From Candidatus Ornithospirochaeta stercoripullorum (GTDB lineage Bacteria > Spirochaetota > Spirochaetia > Sphaerochaetales > Sphaerochaetaceae), in the NCBI GenBank assembly GCA_017694595.1, contig JADIMT010000093.1, forward strand, positions 1 to 52,532: a DNA stretch of 52,532 bases, in the 5' to 3' direction. Below, piece by piece: positions 17,384 to 26,032 of this stretch; within the stretch, counting starts at the first letter, position 1; the number at the start of each line of letters is the position of its first letter. The translations under genes were made by a program, and so were the position numbers. The notes under the pieces are model-generated. The model was not told the DNA's origin. It was given only the letters and a program-made list of their open reading frames with translations, and did no database searches.

Positions 17384-17389
17384 ATTGTA
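17384..17389 (-). promoter_or_regulatory. Candidate leaderless -10 box of the XdhC-YqeB gene
   Basis: TACAAT on the minus strand ends six bases before the ATG at 17377, and no Shine-Dalgarno is present. No good -35 hexamer is visible. Confidence 0.35.
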
Positions 17390-17509
17390 CATCCTGAAGA
17401 ATGAGACAGGAAGAGTGGATTTACTTAAAACTTTCATTTTGCAATCCATGCTGCAATGACACGATTTTTTGCGGATAGAATGTTAGATTATCAGAAAGGA
17501 GGGCTGAGG

Positions 17510-18232
17510 ATGAAAGCCATACTTGCTTCATTTGGATCCAGGACACATTCCGCGGAGCTGGAAACATTGCAAACAAAGCTTTCGCTGCGATCACCTATCG
17601 AGACAGAATCTGTGCATCTTTCCCATATTACCGGCAGGACAACGCTGGAAGCCGCTATCACCGATGACTCTATCATAATGCCTCTTCTGATACAGAAAGG
17701 CTATGAATACAGGAGGATACTCAGCCTCGGCTTACCTACAGGAGAGCCCCTTCTCTCCTCTTCGGATGACATCATGCGTATCGCTGGAATTCTCAGAAAG
17801 GAACTGGAAAGGAAAGCAGGAAGGACATACATATTCGCAGCCCACGGCAACAAGGATGAGAGGATAGCTCAATACGATGAACTTAACGAAACGCTCCCTG
17901 ATGATATCAGGATAATTACGATGCAAGGTCCTTGTAGATTTCCAGCAGAAAACATAATGGCTGCTGATGAGATTATCCTCATGCCATTTCTGCTCACAAT
18001 CGGACACCATGCGCTCATAGACATGCAAGAGAAGGTTCTTCCCAAACTAAGGAGACTATGCAAGCAAGTATCTTACGTAAATAAGAGCATCCTCTCTCTT
18101 TCCACTGGCTTCTATGAAATATTTGAAGATCATTTCTGCAGATTGCTAGAAGAACTCAACCTTCTCCCATCCATCGGCAGAGAAGAAGACATGCTTCTTC
18201 AAATCAAAGACTCTCAAAGCAGTCTCTCCTGA
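17510..18232 (+). CDS. CbiK-like sirohydrochlorin cobalto/ferrochelatase
   Basis: A 240-residue cytoplasmic protein of the class II chelatase fold, closest in layout to CbiK, which inserts cobalt (or iron) into sirohydrochlorin. MKAILASFGSRT starts the first repeat; metal-ligand histidines are visible at His112 (AAHGNKDERIA) and His167 (LLTIGHHALIDM). The third CbiK ligand, a glutamate, seems to be replaced near Gln139 (ITMQGPCRFP), so activity may differ. The start at 17510 has AAAGGAGGG at ideal spacing. Its 3' end overlaps the convergent ATPase gene by 87 bases. The nearby metal-chelate importer and sirohaem protein fit tetrapyrrole metabolism. Confidence 0.78.
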   Translation: MKAILASFGSRTHSAELETLQTKLSLRSPIETESVHLSHITGRTTLEAAITDDSIIMPLLIQKGYEYRRILSLGLPTGEPLLSSSDDIMRIAGILRKELERKAGRTYIFAAHGNKDERIAQYDELNETLPDDIRIITMQGPCRFPAENIMAADEIILMPFLLTIGHHALIDMQEKVLPKLRRLCKQVSYVNKSILSLSTGFYEIFEDHFCRLLEELNLLPSIGREEDMLLQIKDSQSSLS

Positions 18233-18856
18233 AAGGAAGCTGTCTGCACTCTCAAAGCTTGCCAGCTTCCCTCCAGAAAGCGTAATCATATAATCAGCGA
18301 CACGAAGTGCTCTTGAAATATCGTGGAAAGACACTATCACAATCTTGCCTTTCCTTTTCAACTCAGGCAGAACATCCTCGAATACCCGTCTGTAGCGTAT
18401 ATCAAGATTAGCTTCAGGTTCATCGAAGGCATAGAGTTCCGTATCCCTTGAAAGCGAGAAAGCAAGAAAGACCATCTCCCGCTCTCCTCCAGAGAGTGTC
18501 GCGACACGCTCTGCAAGCAACTTCTCAAGCCCGAATGTGGAAAGAATCTCCTTTCCCCCCGGATAAATTTCAAGAAGTGAGGTGACAGTAATATCTACCA
18601 GTGGCAGGACCTGGGGCAGAAGCGAGTGGAACGTCTCTCGTTCTCTCTTCGAAGCCTCCCGAAGCTCCTTCCCGTCAAATGCAATGCTCCCTGAATATCT
18701 ATGCTCAGAAGAAGTCAAAGCCCTCAGCAATGTTGTCTTTCCGCTTCCATTCTCACCTAAAAGAGCATAGACATTGCCATTCTCCAAGTTAAGCGAGATA
18801 TTATCCAAAAGCACTTTTTTTCCTGCTTTCACGCTCAGCGAATCGATAGAGATCAT
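18146..18856 (-). CDS. ABC transporter ATP-binding protein, iron-chelate/cobalamin type
   Basis: A 236-residue ATPase of the FecE/BtuD family. Walker A GENGSGKTT is at 34-42, the signature is LSGGEREM, Walker B is LYAFDEPEANLD, and the switch histidine is in VSFHDISRA. It is translationally coupled to the permease (four-base overlap). The last 28 codons overlap the convergent CbiK-like gene. Substrate may be haem, cobalamin/cobinamide or a ferric chelate; the sequence does not decide. Confidence 0.92.
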   Translation of the reverse strand: MISIDSLSVKAGKKVLLDNISLNLENGNVYALLGENGSGKTTLLRALTSSEHRYSGSIAFDGKELREASKRERETFHSLLPQVLPLVDITVTSLLEIYPGGKEILSTFGLEKLLAERVATLSGGEREMVFLAFSLSRDTELYAFDEPEANLDIRYRRVFEDVLPELKRKGKIVIVSFHDISRALRVADYMITLSGGKLASFESADSFLSGETALRVFDLKKHVFFSADGWEKVEFF

Positions 18857-19830
18857 AGCTTTGCCCTCCGTACAACGAGGAAGATGAAGAACGGTACGCC
18901 GACAGCTGCCATGAAAATACCAGCAGGAAGCTCACCTGGCATGATCACTGTGCGGGCAAGAAGATCCGCTATAAGCACAAGGTCCATACCAGCAAGAACT
19001 GTGACAAGAGCTTTTCGACAGCTTCTTCCTGCAGTGATGTACTCAGCCAGATGGGGTGTGACAAGACCAACAAAACCCAAAAGACCTGAAAACGAGACAG
19101 CGCTGGCAGCCAAAAGCGCAGCAAACGATGATAGCATAATCCTGATAGCTCTAGGATTGTACCCCATAGAAGAGGCAATCTCATCGCCCAGCTTTATCGT
19201 ATCCATCAAATGCGCAGAGCTGAAGACTGCAACTGAACTGAACGCAATGATAATGCTTGGCACGATAAGGGATGAAGCTTGAACAGATGCAAAGCCACCC
19301 ACAGAAAATGCGCTATAGGAACTCATCACATCGGGATCAAGCGAGCTTATCGTACTGATCACAGCATTGAAAAGCGCATTGACAGCGATACCCGCAAGAA
19401 TAAGCGCTGAGGATGATGTCCTTGTACTTACGAGAGAGGCTATGGAAAAGACAAGCAGCAGAGCCAGCATTCCACCGACGAAAGCGACAAGGGGAAGGAA
19501 CATGAAGAGAGACGGAAAACATGACAGAAAGAGAAGCACAGCGCACCCCGCTCCTGAATTCATCCCAATGATATTAGGACTTGCCAGATCATTGCCAGTG
19601 GCACTCTGGAGCAGCAATCCAGATAGGGAGAAAGCAAAACCCGCAAGTGCAGCAGCTGTAGCCCGTGGCAGTCTGATTGAGAAGAAGATGATGTTATCAG
19701 AAGAACCTGATGTGAAGATATTGCCCAGCTTTATACGGCTGCTTCCTATCAATAATGAAACAAAGAAAAGGAACAGCAATACTGATACAAGCAGAGCAAT
19801 GGCTCTCGGAAACGCTCTATCATTCCTCAT
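18853..19830 (-). CDS. ABC transporter permease, FecCD/BtuC family
   Basis: A 325-residue inner-membrane permease with about ten hydrophobic segments. Family landmarks: IRLPRATAAALAGFAFSLSG (the R-L-P-R motif), IIGMNSGAGCAVLL, and GFVGLVTPHLAEYITAGRSC in the cytoplasmic coupling region. It starts within the last 11 bases of the binding-protein gene and ends overlapping the ATPase gene, so the three form one transport operon. Confidence 0.93.
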   Translation of the reverse strand: MRNDRAFPRAIALLVSVLLFLFFVSLLIGSSRIKLGNIFTSGSSDNIIFFSIRLPRATAAALAGFAFSLSGLLLQSATGNDLASPNIIGMNSGAGCAVLLFLSCFPSLFMFLPLVAFVGGMLALLLVFSIASLVSTRTSSSALILAGIAVNALFNAVISTISSLDPDVMSSYSAFSVGGFASVQASSLIVPSIIIAFSSVAVFSSAHLMDTIKLGDEIASSMGYNPRAIRIMLSSFAALLAASAVSFSGLLGFVGLVTPHLAEYITAGRSCRKALVTVLAGMDLVLIADLLARTVIMPGELPAGIFMAAVGVPFFIFLVVRRAKL

Positions 19831-20671
19831 AAATGATGCTCTCCATCATTCTATAAGCTTCTGACCACCGTCCATTTGGCTTGAAATGGAATAGCTCCTT
19901 TGGAAGGAAGTAGACTTCTCCCTCTCGCACAGCCTTGATATCACGCCAGCCAGGCTGAGAGAAAAGCTCATTGATATAGTCCATGCTAACTTCCTCATTA
20001 CCCTGAGGGACTATGAGAATCTTATCAATATCAGAAGTGAGCAATGCTTCCAGAGAGAGTGTCTCGACTTTGCCATCCATCGCATCGTATGCGTTGATAG
20101 CCCCAAGATCGCTTATTATCGAAGAGGCGAAGTGGGAACCGGTACCCTTCGCTCTTACTGCGGAGAAAGCACTTCCAGCTCTGATGAAAAGTACCGAAGG
20201 CTTCTCTTCGTGGGCTTTCGCAGCCACTATGATATCATTGATTTCCTGTTTCTGGGCCTCTCCATGCTCCTGCCATAGATCATCGCGTCCCGTGATTGAG
20301 CAAAATAGCTGGAAATAAGAGAGGAAATCATCGAAATCATCCTGCCTAACAAGAATCATCTTCTTTCCATGCTTATCCATGAAATCCTTAAGCTGCAGAT
20401 GGCTTGAAGTATCTTCAGACCCGATGATCAGATCTGGCTCGGATGCAATCAGAAGCTCACTGTTGATATTCCTGCCAGAAGCATTATCAACAAGAATCGC
20501 TTCGGGGGAAGCGAAACCACGCTCCACAGCCTCCCCCACTGTGATATCGACAACGCCACCAGCGAGATGCCAGAGATCAGCGATTGAAGAATTAAGACAA
20601 GCAACGCCATCTGCCCAAAGCGGCAGGAAAAGAAAAAGCATGAATGACGAAAAAAGAAAGAGCCTTCTCAT
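19820..20671 (-). CDS. Periplasmic binding protein of the iron-chelate/cobalamin importer
   Basis: A 283-residue binding protein of the FepB/BtuF (cluster A-II) type. A signal peptide (about 20 residues, ending LPLWADG) has no lipobox cysteine. The mature part has the family features: NINSELLIASEPDLIIGSED, a helix linker, and a C-terminal lobe with 'WRDIKAVREGEVYFLP'. First of the transporter genes and 76 bases downstream of the large redox fusion on the same strand, so they may be cotranscribed. It lacks residues that would identify the ligand. Confidence 0.88.
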   Translation of the reverse strand: MRRLFLFSSFMLFLFLPLWADGVACLNSSIADLWHLAGGVVDITVGEAVERGFASPEAILVDNASGRNINSELLIASEPDLIIGSEDTSSHLQLKDFMDKHGKKMILVRQDDFDDFLSYFQLFCSITGRDDLWQEHGEAQKQEINDIIVAAKAHEEKPSVLFIRAGSAFSAVRAKGTGSHFASSIISDLGAINAYDAMDGKVETLSLEALLTSDIDKILIVPQGNEEVSMDYINELFSQPGWRDIKAVREGEVYFLPKELFHFKPNGRWSEAYRMMESIIYEE

Positions 20672-20747
20672 ATGATTCCATTAACCGGAACCAGGATTAT
20701 TTCAAGGCCCTTTCCTTATGTTCAAGTCTGGCAAATCCTGAATTCTG

Positions 20748-23312
20748 TCAGCAGGTCGCCCCACCAACAACAGTCTTGTTCAAGATTGCTTCCTTGTCAA
20801 TGCTGGAAGAGAAGAGCTTCTCTTCTACGTACTCAAGACCAAGACGATTGACAGTATCAGCGAAACGCTCACCACTCTTGCCTTCATCTCTGAAGAGAAG
20901 AATAGCATTCTCTATTGTCTTGATCACTTCCTCTTCGCTTGTAAGCACTCTCGAGAGCCTCTTGCCAAGCTCTATCTTCTTACCCCAGCGACCACCGACG
21001 TAGATTGCATAGCCAGTAGTATAATGCGCAGTAACTCCAAATGGACATTTGTCGAGGCATCTTCCGCAATGGTTGCATTCATCTGCCTTCACAACCAGCT
21101 TCCCATCAGCTACTTGAGCAGTCTTTATCGGGCAGGAATTGACTACCTGACACACTTTGCATCCACGGCATCTGCCATAATCGAAATCGATAAGACGCTG
21201 TCCAATGATTCCTATATCATTCAAGCTTGGCTTCACGCAGTTGTTGGGACAACCGCCAACAGCAATCTTGAATTTATGGGGCAGCGATACATTATGCCAG
21301 CCTTCGTAGAAGATGTTATGAAGCTTCTCGGAAAGCTCGAATGTATCAATCAGACCATACTGGCAAGTAGTACCTTTGCAAGAGACGACTGGACGCACTT
21401 TGCTTCCCGTTCCACCAGTCTCTAGGCCATGTTCCTTCAGGAAAACAATCAAGTTTTCGATGTTATCATAGAGAACATCCTGGATTTCCAGCGTGAGACG
21501 TGTCGTCATAGTCACTTCTCCAGATCCAAATCGCTTGGCTGCTTCCGCTACCACAATCTGTTCATCCGCTGTGAGCTTTCCATTTCTGGTGATTACACGG
21601 ACATTGAAATGATCCGGCATCCTCTTATCCTGCAAACAGCCAAGTCCTTTGACCCTTTTCACTTCCTCTGGAGGAATCACAGAACCGAAATCAACTCTCA
21701 CATCATTGAATGTAATGCCACCTTCAAGGACTTTCGTATTCGTATAACCATAGTGCTTCAATCTGTTCTGAAGGAAGTAACCTCGCTTACCACGTGCACA
21801 GACAAGGAGCAGCTTTTCATCTTTATCAAGCCCCTTGACAGGACCATTGACGCTTCCAAGATTAACCCAGAAAGCACCCGGTATAGTCTTTTCAGGCATA
21901 ACATCGACAACTTTATACCCTCTCGCTCTCGTCTGAGCGTATTCAGATGGCGACATTGTCACAAACTCGCCTGAAATCTTATTCTCAAGAATATTGCAGA
22001 CTTGCACAAATGGTGAAATGGCTGTTGAGAAAGGTGGAGCATAGGAGAAATCCATCGTGTCAAAATCCTCTACTCTCATTCCCTGCGAGACAGCTACAAC
22101 AGCTATATCGTTCATTTTATCCACATTGCCGCTGCCCAGCACCTGGAAGCCTAGTATGCGATGCGTCTTACGCTCCGCAATCATCTTCATGATGAAGAAT
22201 GATGAATCTGGATAGTAATGAGCTTTGTCATCAGCAACAGCCACAACAGAGATCACATCATAGCCATTCTGCTTAGCGCTCTCCTCCGTAAGTCCTGTGC
22301 GTGCCGCATTGAGGTTGTCAAAAAGCTTTACCACACCAGTACCAATAGCCCCTGGGTACTCCGCATGCTTTCCTACAAGATTCTTTGCAAGCACACGCCC
22401 CGAGATATTAGCAGTAGAGCCCATTGCACTATACATACTCTTGCCTGTAATTCGGTTAATAACAAGCGCACAGTCACCAGCGGCATAGACATCGCTGATG
22501 TTCGTGCTCATATCTGGAGCAGTCACAATAGCTCCCTTCTCCATATTCAGTGCAGTGCCCGCAAGGAAAGCTGTAGCAGGTCTGACACCAAGAGCAAGAA
22601 CCACCAGATCAGCATTCAGAGTACTTTTATCAGTTTTGACGCCGCTGGCTTTTTCCTCTCCTTCAATAGCTTCAAGATGCGTATTTGTCATGATATGAAA
22701 GCCAGCTTCTTCCATGCGCTTTCTGGCCCATGAAGCCATCTCATCATCGAAAGCATTCGGCATGATATTGCCAGCCACATCGATGACAGTCACTGAAATG
22801 CCATCTTTTCTGAGATTCTCTGCTGTCTCAAGCCCAATGAATCCAGCGCCAACAACAACGGCGTTCTTCACATTGTTGCCTCTCCCATACGCTCTGATTC
22901 TCTCTGCGTCATCTGGAGTCCGCAGCGTGAACACGCCTTCCAAGCCAGTACCAGGAAGAGGAGGGACGATGCTCTCAGCACCTGTTGCTATAACAAGTTT
23001 GTCGTAGCAGACATTCTCTTCTTTTCCATCCTTGATATATGTAACACTCTTTTGGATAAAATCCACAGCAGTTGCTTCTGCTTCAGTGATGACACTGACA
23101 CCAGTCAGCGCAGAAAACTTCTCAGGAGTATTGACGATAAGGTCACTGCGGTTTTCTATCACTCCGCTGATGAAATATGGAAGGCCACATCCAGCATATG
23201 AGATATCTTTGCCTTTAGTGATGATGCACACTTCAGCACTTCTATCTTCCCTCTTTAGTTTTGCAGCGACTTTCGTCCCAGCTGCGACACCACCAATAAC
23301 CAGTACTTTCAT
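20748..23312 (-). CDS. CoA-disulfide reductase/rhodanese/sirohaem reductase/ferredoxin fusion
   Basis: An 854-residue cytoplasmic redox enzyme with four modules. Residues 1-445: FAD/NAD(P)H pyridine-nucleotide disulfide oxidoreductase of the CoA-disulfide reductase type (GGVAAGTKVA, single redox Cys42 in SYAGCGLPY, second nucleotide site VVVGAGFIGLE). Residues 455-545: rhodanese with active loop Cys505 (LLVCARGKRG). Residues 555-705: half sulfite/nitrite-reductase module with a sirohaem/[4Fe-4S] cysteine set, Cys645-x4-Cys650 and Cys688-x3-Cys692 (VGGCPNNC). Residues 712-760: two [4Fe-4S] ferredoxin clusters (Cys715, 718, 721, 727; 746, 749, 752, 756). Likely reduces persulfide/polysulfide or sulfite; exact substrate unknown. 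No Shine-Dalgarno; TACAAT lies seven bases upstream. Precedes the FecCD-type importer. Confidence 0.9.
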   Translation of the reverse strand: MKVLVIGGVAAGTKVAAKLKREDRSAEVCIITKGKDISYAGCGLPYFISGVIENRSDLIVNTPEKFSALTGVSVITEAEATAVDFIQKSVTYIKDGKEENVCYDKLVIATGAESIVPPLPGTGLEGVFTLRTPDDAERIRAYGRGNNVKNAVVVGAGFIGLETAENLRKDGISVTVIDVAGNIMPNAFDDEMASWARKRMEEAGFHIMTNTHLEAIEGEEKASGVKTDKSTLNADLVVLALGVRPATAFLAGTALNMEKGAIVTAPDMSTNISDVYAAGDCALVINRITGKSMYSAMGSTANISGRVLAKNLVGKHAEYPGAIGTGVVKLFDNLNAARTGLTEESAKQNGYDVISVVAVADDKAHYYPDSSFFIMKMIAERKTHRILGFQVLGSGNVDKMNDIAVVAVSQGMRVEDFDTMDFSYAPPFSTAISPFVQVCNILENKISGEFVTMSPSEYAQTRARGYKVVDVMPEKTIPGAFWVNLGSVNGPVKGLDKDEKLLLVCARGKRGYFLQNRLKHYGYTNTKVLEGGITFNDVRVDFGSVIPPEEVKRVKGLGCLQDKRMPDHFNVRVITRNGKLTADEQIVVAEAAKRFGSGEVTMTTRLTLEIQDVLYDNIENLIVFLKEHGLETGGTGSKVRPVVSCKGTTCQYGLIDTFELSEKLHNIFYEGWHNVSLPHKFKIAVGGCPNNCVKPSLNDIGIIGQRLIDFDYGRCRGCKVCQVVNSCPIKTAQVADGKLVVKADECNHCGRCLDKCPFGVTAHYTTGYAIYVGGRWGKKIELGKRLSRVLTSEEEVIKTIENAILLFRDEGKSGERFADTVNRLGLEYVEEKLFSSSIDKEAILNKTVVGGATC

Positions 23313-23319
23313 GGCTCTG

Positions 23320-23325
23320 ATTGTA
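23320..23325 (-). promoter_or_regulatory. Candidate leaderless -10 box of the redox fusion gene
   Basis: TACAAT on the minus strand ends seven bases before the ATG at 23312; TTTTCA lies 17 bp further upstream (23343-23348) as a four-of-six -35 match. No ribosome binding site is present. Confidence 0.4.
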
Positions 23326-23357
23326 TTGCAGCTGAAACGATATGAAAAGAAAGAATG

Positions 23358-23402
23358 CGCAAAAGATGAAGAAACCCCGCCTGAACGTATCAGAACGGGG
23401 TT
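23358..23402 (-). terminator. Terminator of the amino-acid binding/permease operon
   Basis: On the minus strand AACCCCG pairs with CGGGGTT (23396-23402 with 23373-23379), with an inner TCAG/CTGA pairing, followed by the T-rich TTCTTCATCTTTT. It lies 9 bases after the stop codon of the binding-protein/permease fusion and before the redox fusion gene. Confidence 0.8.
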
Positions 23403-23411
23403 GAAGGAACT

Positions 23412-24914
23412 TTATTCCTCTTCTTTTATTCCTCTGAGAATCTTCTCTTTCTTTCTCCGTTTTGGATCTATCGCATGCTCTACAAGCGTTACGACCTTAG
23501 TCATCAACGCAGAGATCACGAAGTACATGATTGCTGTGACAATCAACGGGAAGAATGCTTCATAAGTCCTGCTTCGCACAAGATCGCTTATCTTTGTCAG
23601 ATCGAGAACTGCGATATAGCCGACAACGGAAGTCTCTTTGATCAGAGTCACGACTTCATTGCGGTAAATCGGCAGGAAGTGCTGAGCTGCCTGTGGCAGG
23701 ATAATCTTGAAAAAGCTCTGGCTTTCCGAGTAGCCAAGCGCTCTTGAAGCTTCAAACTGACCGCGGCCAATGGCATTGCAACCTACGCGCAGCATGTCAA
23801 TCATAGAGCAAGCGAACATCAACGAGAAGCCAACTACAGAGACCCACGTGCCACTTAAGCGAGAAGAACCGAAAACAATGTAGTAAAGAATCATCAGCAA
23901 GAGAACTGTAGGCATTCCATGAATAAGCCAGAGGAAGAAATTAGTAACCGAATTAGCTATCTTTCCACCCTTTCTGCAGACTATATAGACCAAGAAGCCA
24001 AGCAGAGTTCCCGCAATAATAGATGTGAGCGTAATCAGGATCGTGATGCCAGCGCCCTGCACAAACAGTTCCCAACGCGATTCCCTGATGAATGTCTTGT
24101 AGAAGCTATCCTGGAGCTTGTCGAAGAAAGTTGCATTGCTCTCATCTTCGCCCTGGACTACCAGACGGATAGGAGTTGAGTAATAGACATCTGAAAGCGT
24201 TCCAGTCTCATTGCGCTCAGCTGAGACAACGATATTCATACCGATATCATACTTACCTGTCTCTACGCCTGGGGCGATGGCCTCAAAAGGCACTTCATAG
24301 AATTCAGGTGTGTAGCCATAAGCACGTGCGAAGCGACAGATGAAATCTACATCGAAACCAGATTCCTGCCCATTGCTTATGAATGAAAATGGCTCATAGC
24401 CACCCTCGATAGCTACTGAAATAACGCCATTCTCTCCAGTGAAACCACTTACATCGCAAGTATCGTTGATAGGATCGAAATCTGTAATCCAGTAGTCATA
24501 AAGCTCATCGAGAAGACCATTCTCCCTGCTTTCAGCAATGAAGGCATTGAGATCAGAGAGAAGCCTGTCCTGCTTTTCATTGTTGCCAATGATACAAGTC
24601 GCGTTGATATACCCTGCCGGTTCATCGAGCACTGCCAGATCAGGATGATTCTTCTTCTGAACTCCATAGCTGACTTCCTCAATCAGATAAGCATCAACCT
24701 TACCTGACTGCAATGCGAGAATCATATCATTTGGCATTGTATAGTACTGGAATGTCGTGTCAGGGACTCTATCGCGGATCAAATCCTCATAGAGAACTGC
24801 AGTCTGCACTCCGATATCATGGCCATTTAGATCTTCGATAGTCTCAAACTCCGCGCACCAAATTGACGAAGAGAGAGAGAGAAGCACCAGCAAAAACAGA
24901 AACACCTTTCTCAT
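23412..24914 (-). CDS. Amino-acid ABC transporter: rearranged binding protein fused to permease
   Basis: A 500-residue exported/membrane protein. A signal peptide (residues 1-20) leads into a type-3 solute-binding domain in unusual order. Residues 22-150 match the second lobe (IEDLNGHDIGVQTAVLYEDL, LQSGKVDAYLIEE, NGLLDELYDYWITD), and residues 165-265 match the first lobe (VISVAIEGGYEPFSF, GFDVDFICRFARAYG, GKYDIGMNIVVSAERNE). Residues 285-480 are a GlnP-type permease with the coupling motif EASRALGYSESQSFFKIILP. So the binding domain looks circularly permuted. Domain fusions of binding protein and permease are known in this family. The gene overlaps the ATPase gene upstream by four bases. Confidence 0.88.
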   Translation of the reverse strand: MRKVFLFLLVLLSLSSSIWCAEFETIEDLNGHDIGVQTAVLYEDLIRDRVPDTTFQYYTMPNDMILALQSGKVDAYLIEEVSYGVQKKNHPDLAVLDEPAGYINATCIIGNNEKQDRLLSDLNAFIAESRENGLLDELYDYWITDFDPINDTCDVSGFTGENGVISVAIEGGYEPFSFISNGQESGFDVDFICRFARAYGYTPEFYEVPFEAIAPGVETGKYDIGMNIVVSAERNETGTLSDVYYSTPIRLVVQGEDESNATFFDKLQDSFYKTFIRESRWELFVQGAGITILITLTSIIAGTLLGFLVYIVCRKGGKIANSVTNFFLWLIHGMPTVLLLMILYYIVFGSSRLSGTWVSVVGFSLMFACSMIDMLRVGCNAIGRGQFEASRALGYSESQSFFKIILPQAAQHFLPIYRNEVVTLIKETSVVGYIAVLDLTKISDLVRSRTYEAFFPLIVTAIMYFVISALMTKVVTLVEHAIDPKRRKKEKILRGIKEEE

Positions 24915-26032
24915 TCTTCGTCCTCCTCGTCAGCCCATCTGAAGCGCATGATGATTTCATGTTCGTAGCCAGAAGGGTCATTTGACAGATCTGTCTGCTT
25001 GACATCTGTCGTCGGCTCGGAAAGCAGATCAAGGAAGAGCTTGCTGCCGGATGAATGCACATCGAACTTCTCACCTTTATAAAGAATAAGCAAGGAAAGG
25101 ATATCGAGCTTCTCTGAGTACTCAACTTTGATGAGGATATCAGGATTCTCATTATCCACAGAAATGTTGTTGATACAGATTTCCTCTACAGCCAGAGTCA
25201 GCTTGCTCAATCTTTCAGCTTCAATGAGGAGCTTCTCACCGTAAGATAGAAGCTCATCGTTCATGGCCTCCAGACTGAAGTGCTCTGAATTCACCCTGTA
25301 AGTAAGAGAGGAAAGACGCTGGATGAATTTCTTAGTAATCTCATGCTTTGGATGCTCGAAGACCTGCTTTGGCGTACCATCCTCATAGATGTACCCATCA
25401 TACATGAAGATGATGCGGTTTGCGATCTTTCTAGCAAAATCCATCTCGTGTGTAACAATCATCATAGTGACACCAGTCTTAGCAAGCATTTTGATTACAG
25501 ACTGGACTTCACCAATCATCGACGGATCGAGCGCGGATGTAGGCTCATCGAACAAAATGATTTCAGGATCCATAGCTAGCGTACGCGCAATAGCGATTCT
25601 CTGCTGCTGGCCTCCTGAAAGCTCCTCAGGATAAGCAAAGACTTTGGAAGCAAGACCGACCTGCTGCAGCAAGTACATTGCCTTGTCATATGCTTCCTGT
25701 CGGCTTCTGCCTAGAAGCGTAATCTGCGGATTCATAATGTTCTCGATGATTGTAAGATGGCCGAATAGATTGAAGGATTGAAAAACCATGCCCATCTTCT
25801 TTCTTACTTCATTAAGATTGCAGCCTTTCTCTGTGATATCCTGGCCGTCTACGATTATACTGCCCGATGTGGGCTCCGTGAGCATGTTAATACATCTCAG
25901 AAGTGTGGATTTACCTGTTCCCGATGGTCCGATGATTGCTATCACATCACCTCTGTTTATTGTGATGTCGATATCTTTCAGCGGGATGGTGTCATCATCA
26001 AAGACCTTCCTCAGGTGCCTGATCTCTATCAT
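24911..26032 (-). CDS. Amino-acid ABC ATPase with C-terminal HATPase-like extension
   Basis: A 373-residue protein. Residues 1-240 are a normal GlnQ-type ATPase: Walker A GPSGTGKST at 35-43, Q-loop FQSFNLFGHL, signature LSGGQQQR, Walker [13 protein letters not shown], and THEMDFA. GlnQ proteins usually end near residue 245; here about 130 residues follow. The extension contains LTLAVEEICINNIS (278-291), LYKGEKFDV and a C-terminal strand pair, which resembles a degenerate anti-sigma/RsbW-type HATPase fold (inference, N-box-like AVEEICINN). Start has GAGGGA upstream. It is the first gene of the two-gene importer operon. The extension might be a regulatory domain that senses nucleotide or binds a partner. 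Confidence 0.88.
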   Translation of the reverse strand: MIEIRHLRKVFDDDTIPLKDIDITINRGDVIAIIGPSGTGKSTLLRCINMLTEPTSGSIIVDGQDITEKGCNLNEVRKKMGMVFQSFNLFGHLTIIENIMNPQITLLGRSRQEAYDKAMYLLQQVGLASKVFAYPEELSGGQQQRIAIARTLAMDPEIILFDEPTSALDPSMIGEVQSVIKMLAKTGVTMMIVTHEMDFARKIANRIIFMYDGYIYEDGTPKQVFEHPKHEITKKFIQRLSSLTYRVNSEHFSLEAMNDELLSYGEKLLIEAERLSKLTLAVEEICINNISVDNENPDILIKVEYSEKLDILSLLILYKGEKFDVHSSGSKLFLDLLSEPTTDVKQTDLSNDPSGYEHEIIMRFRWADEEDEE

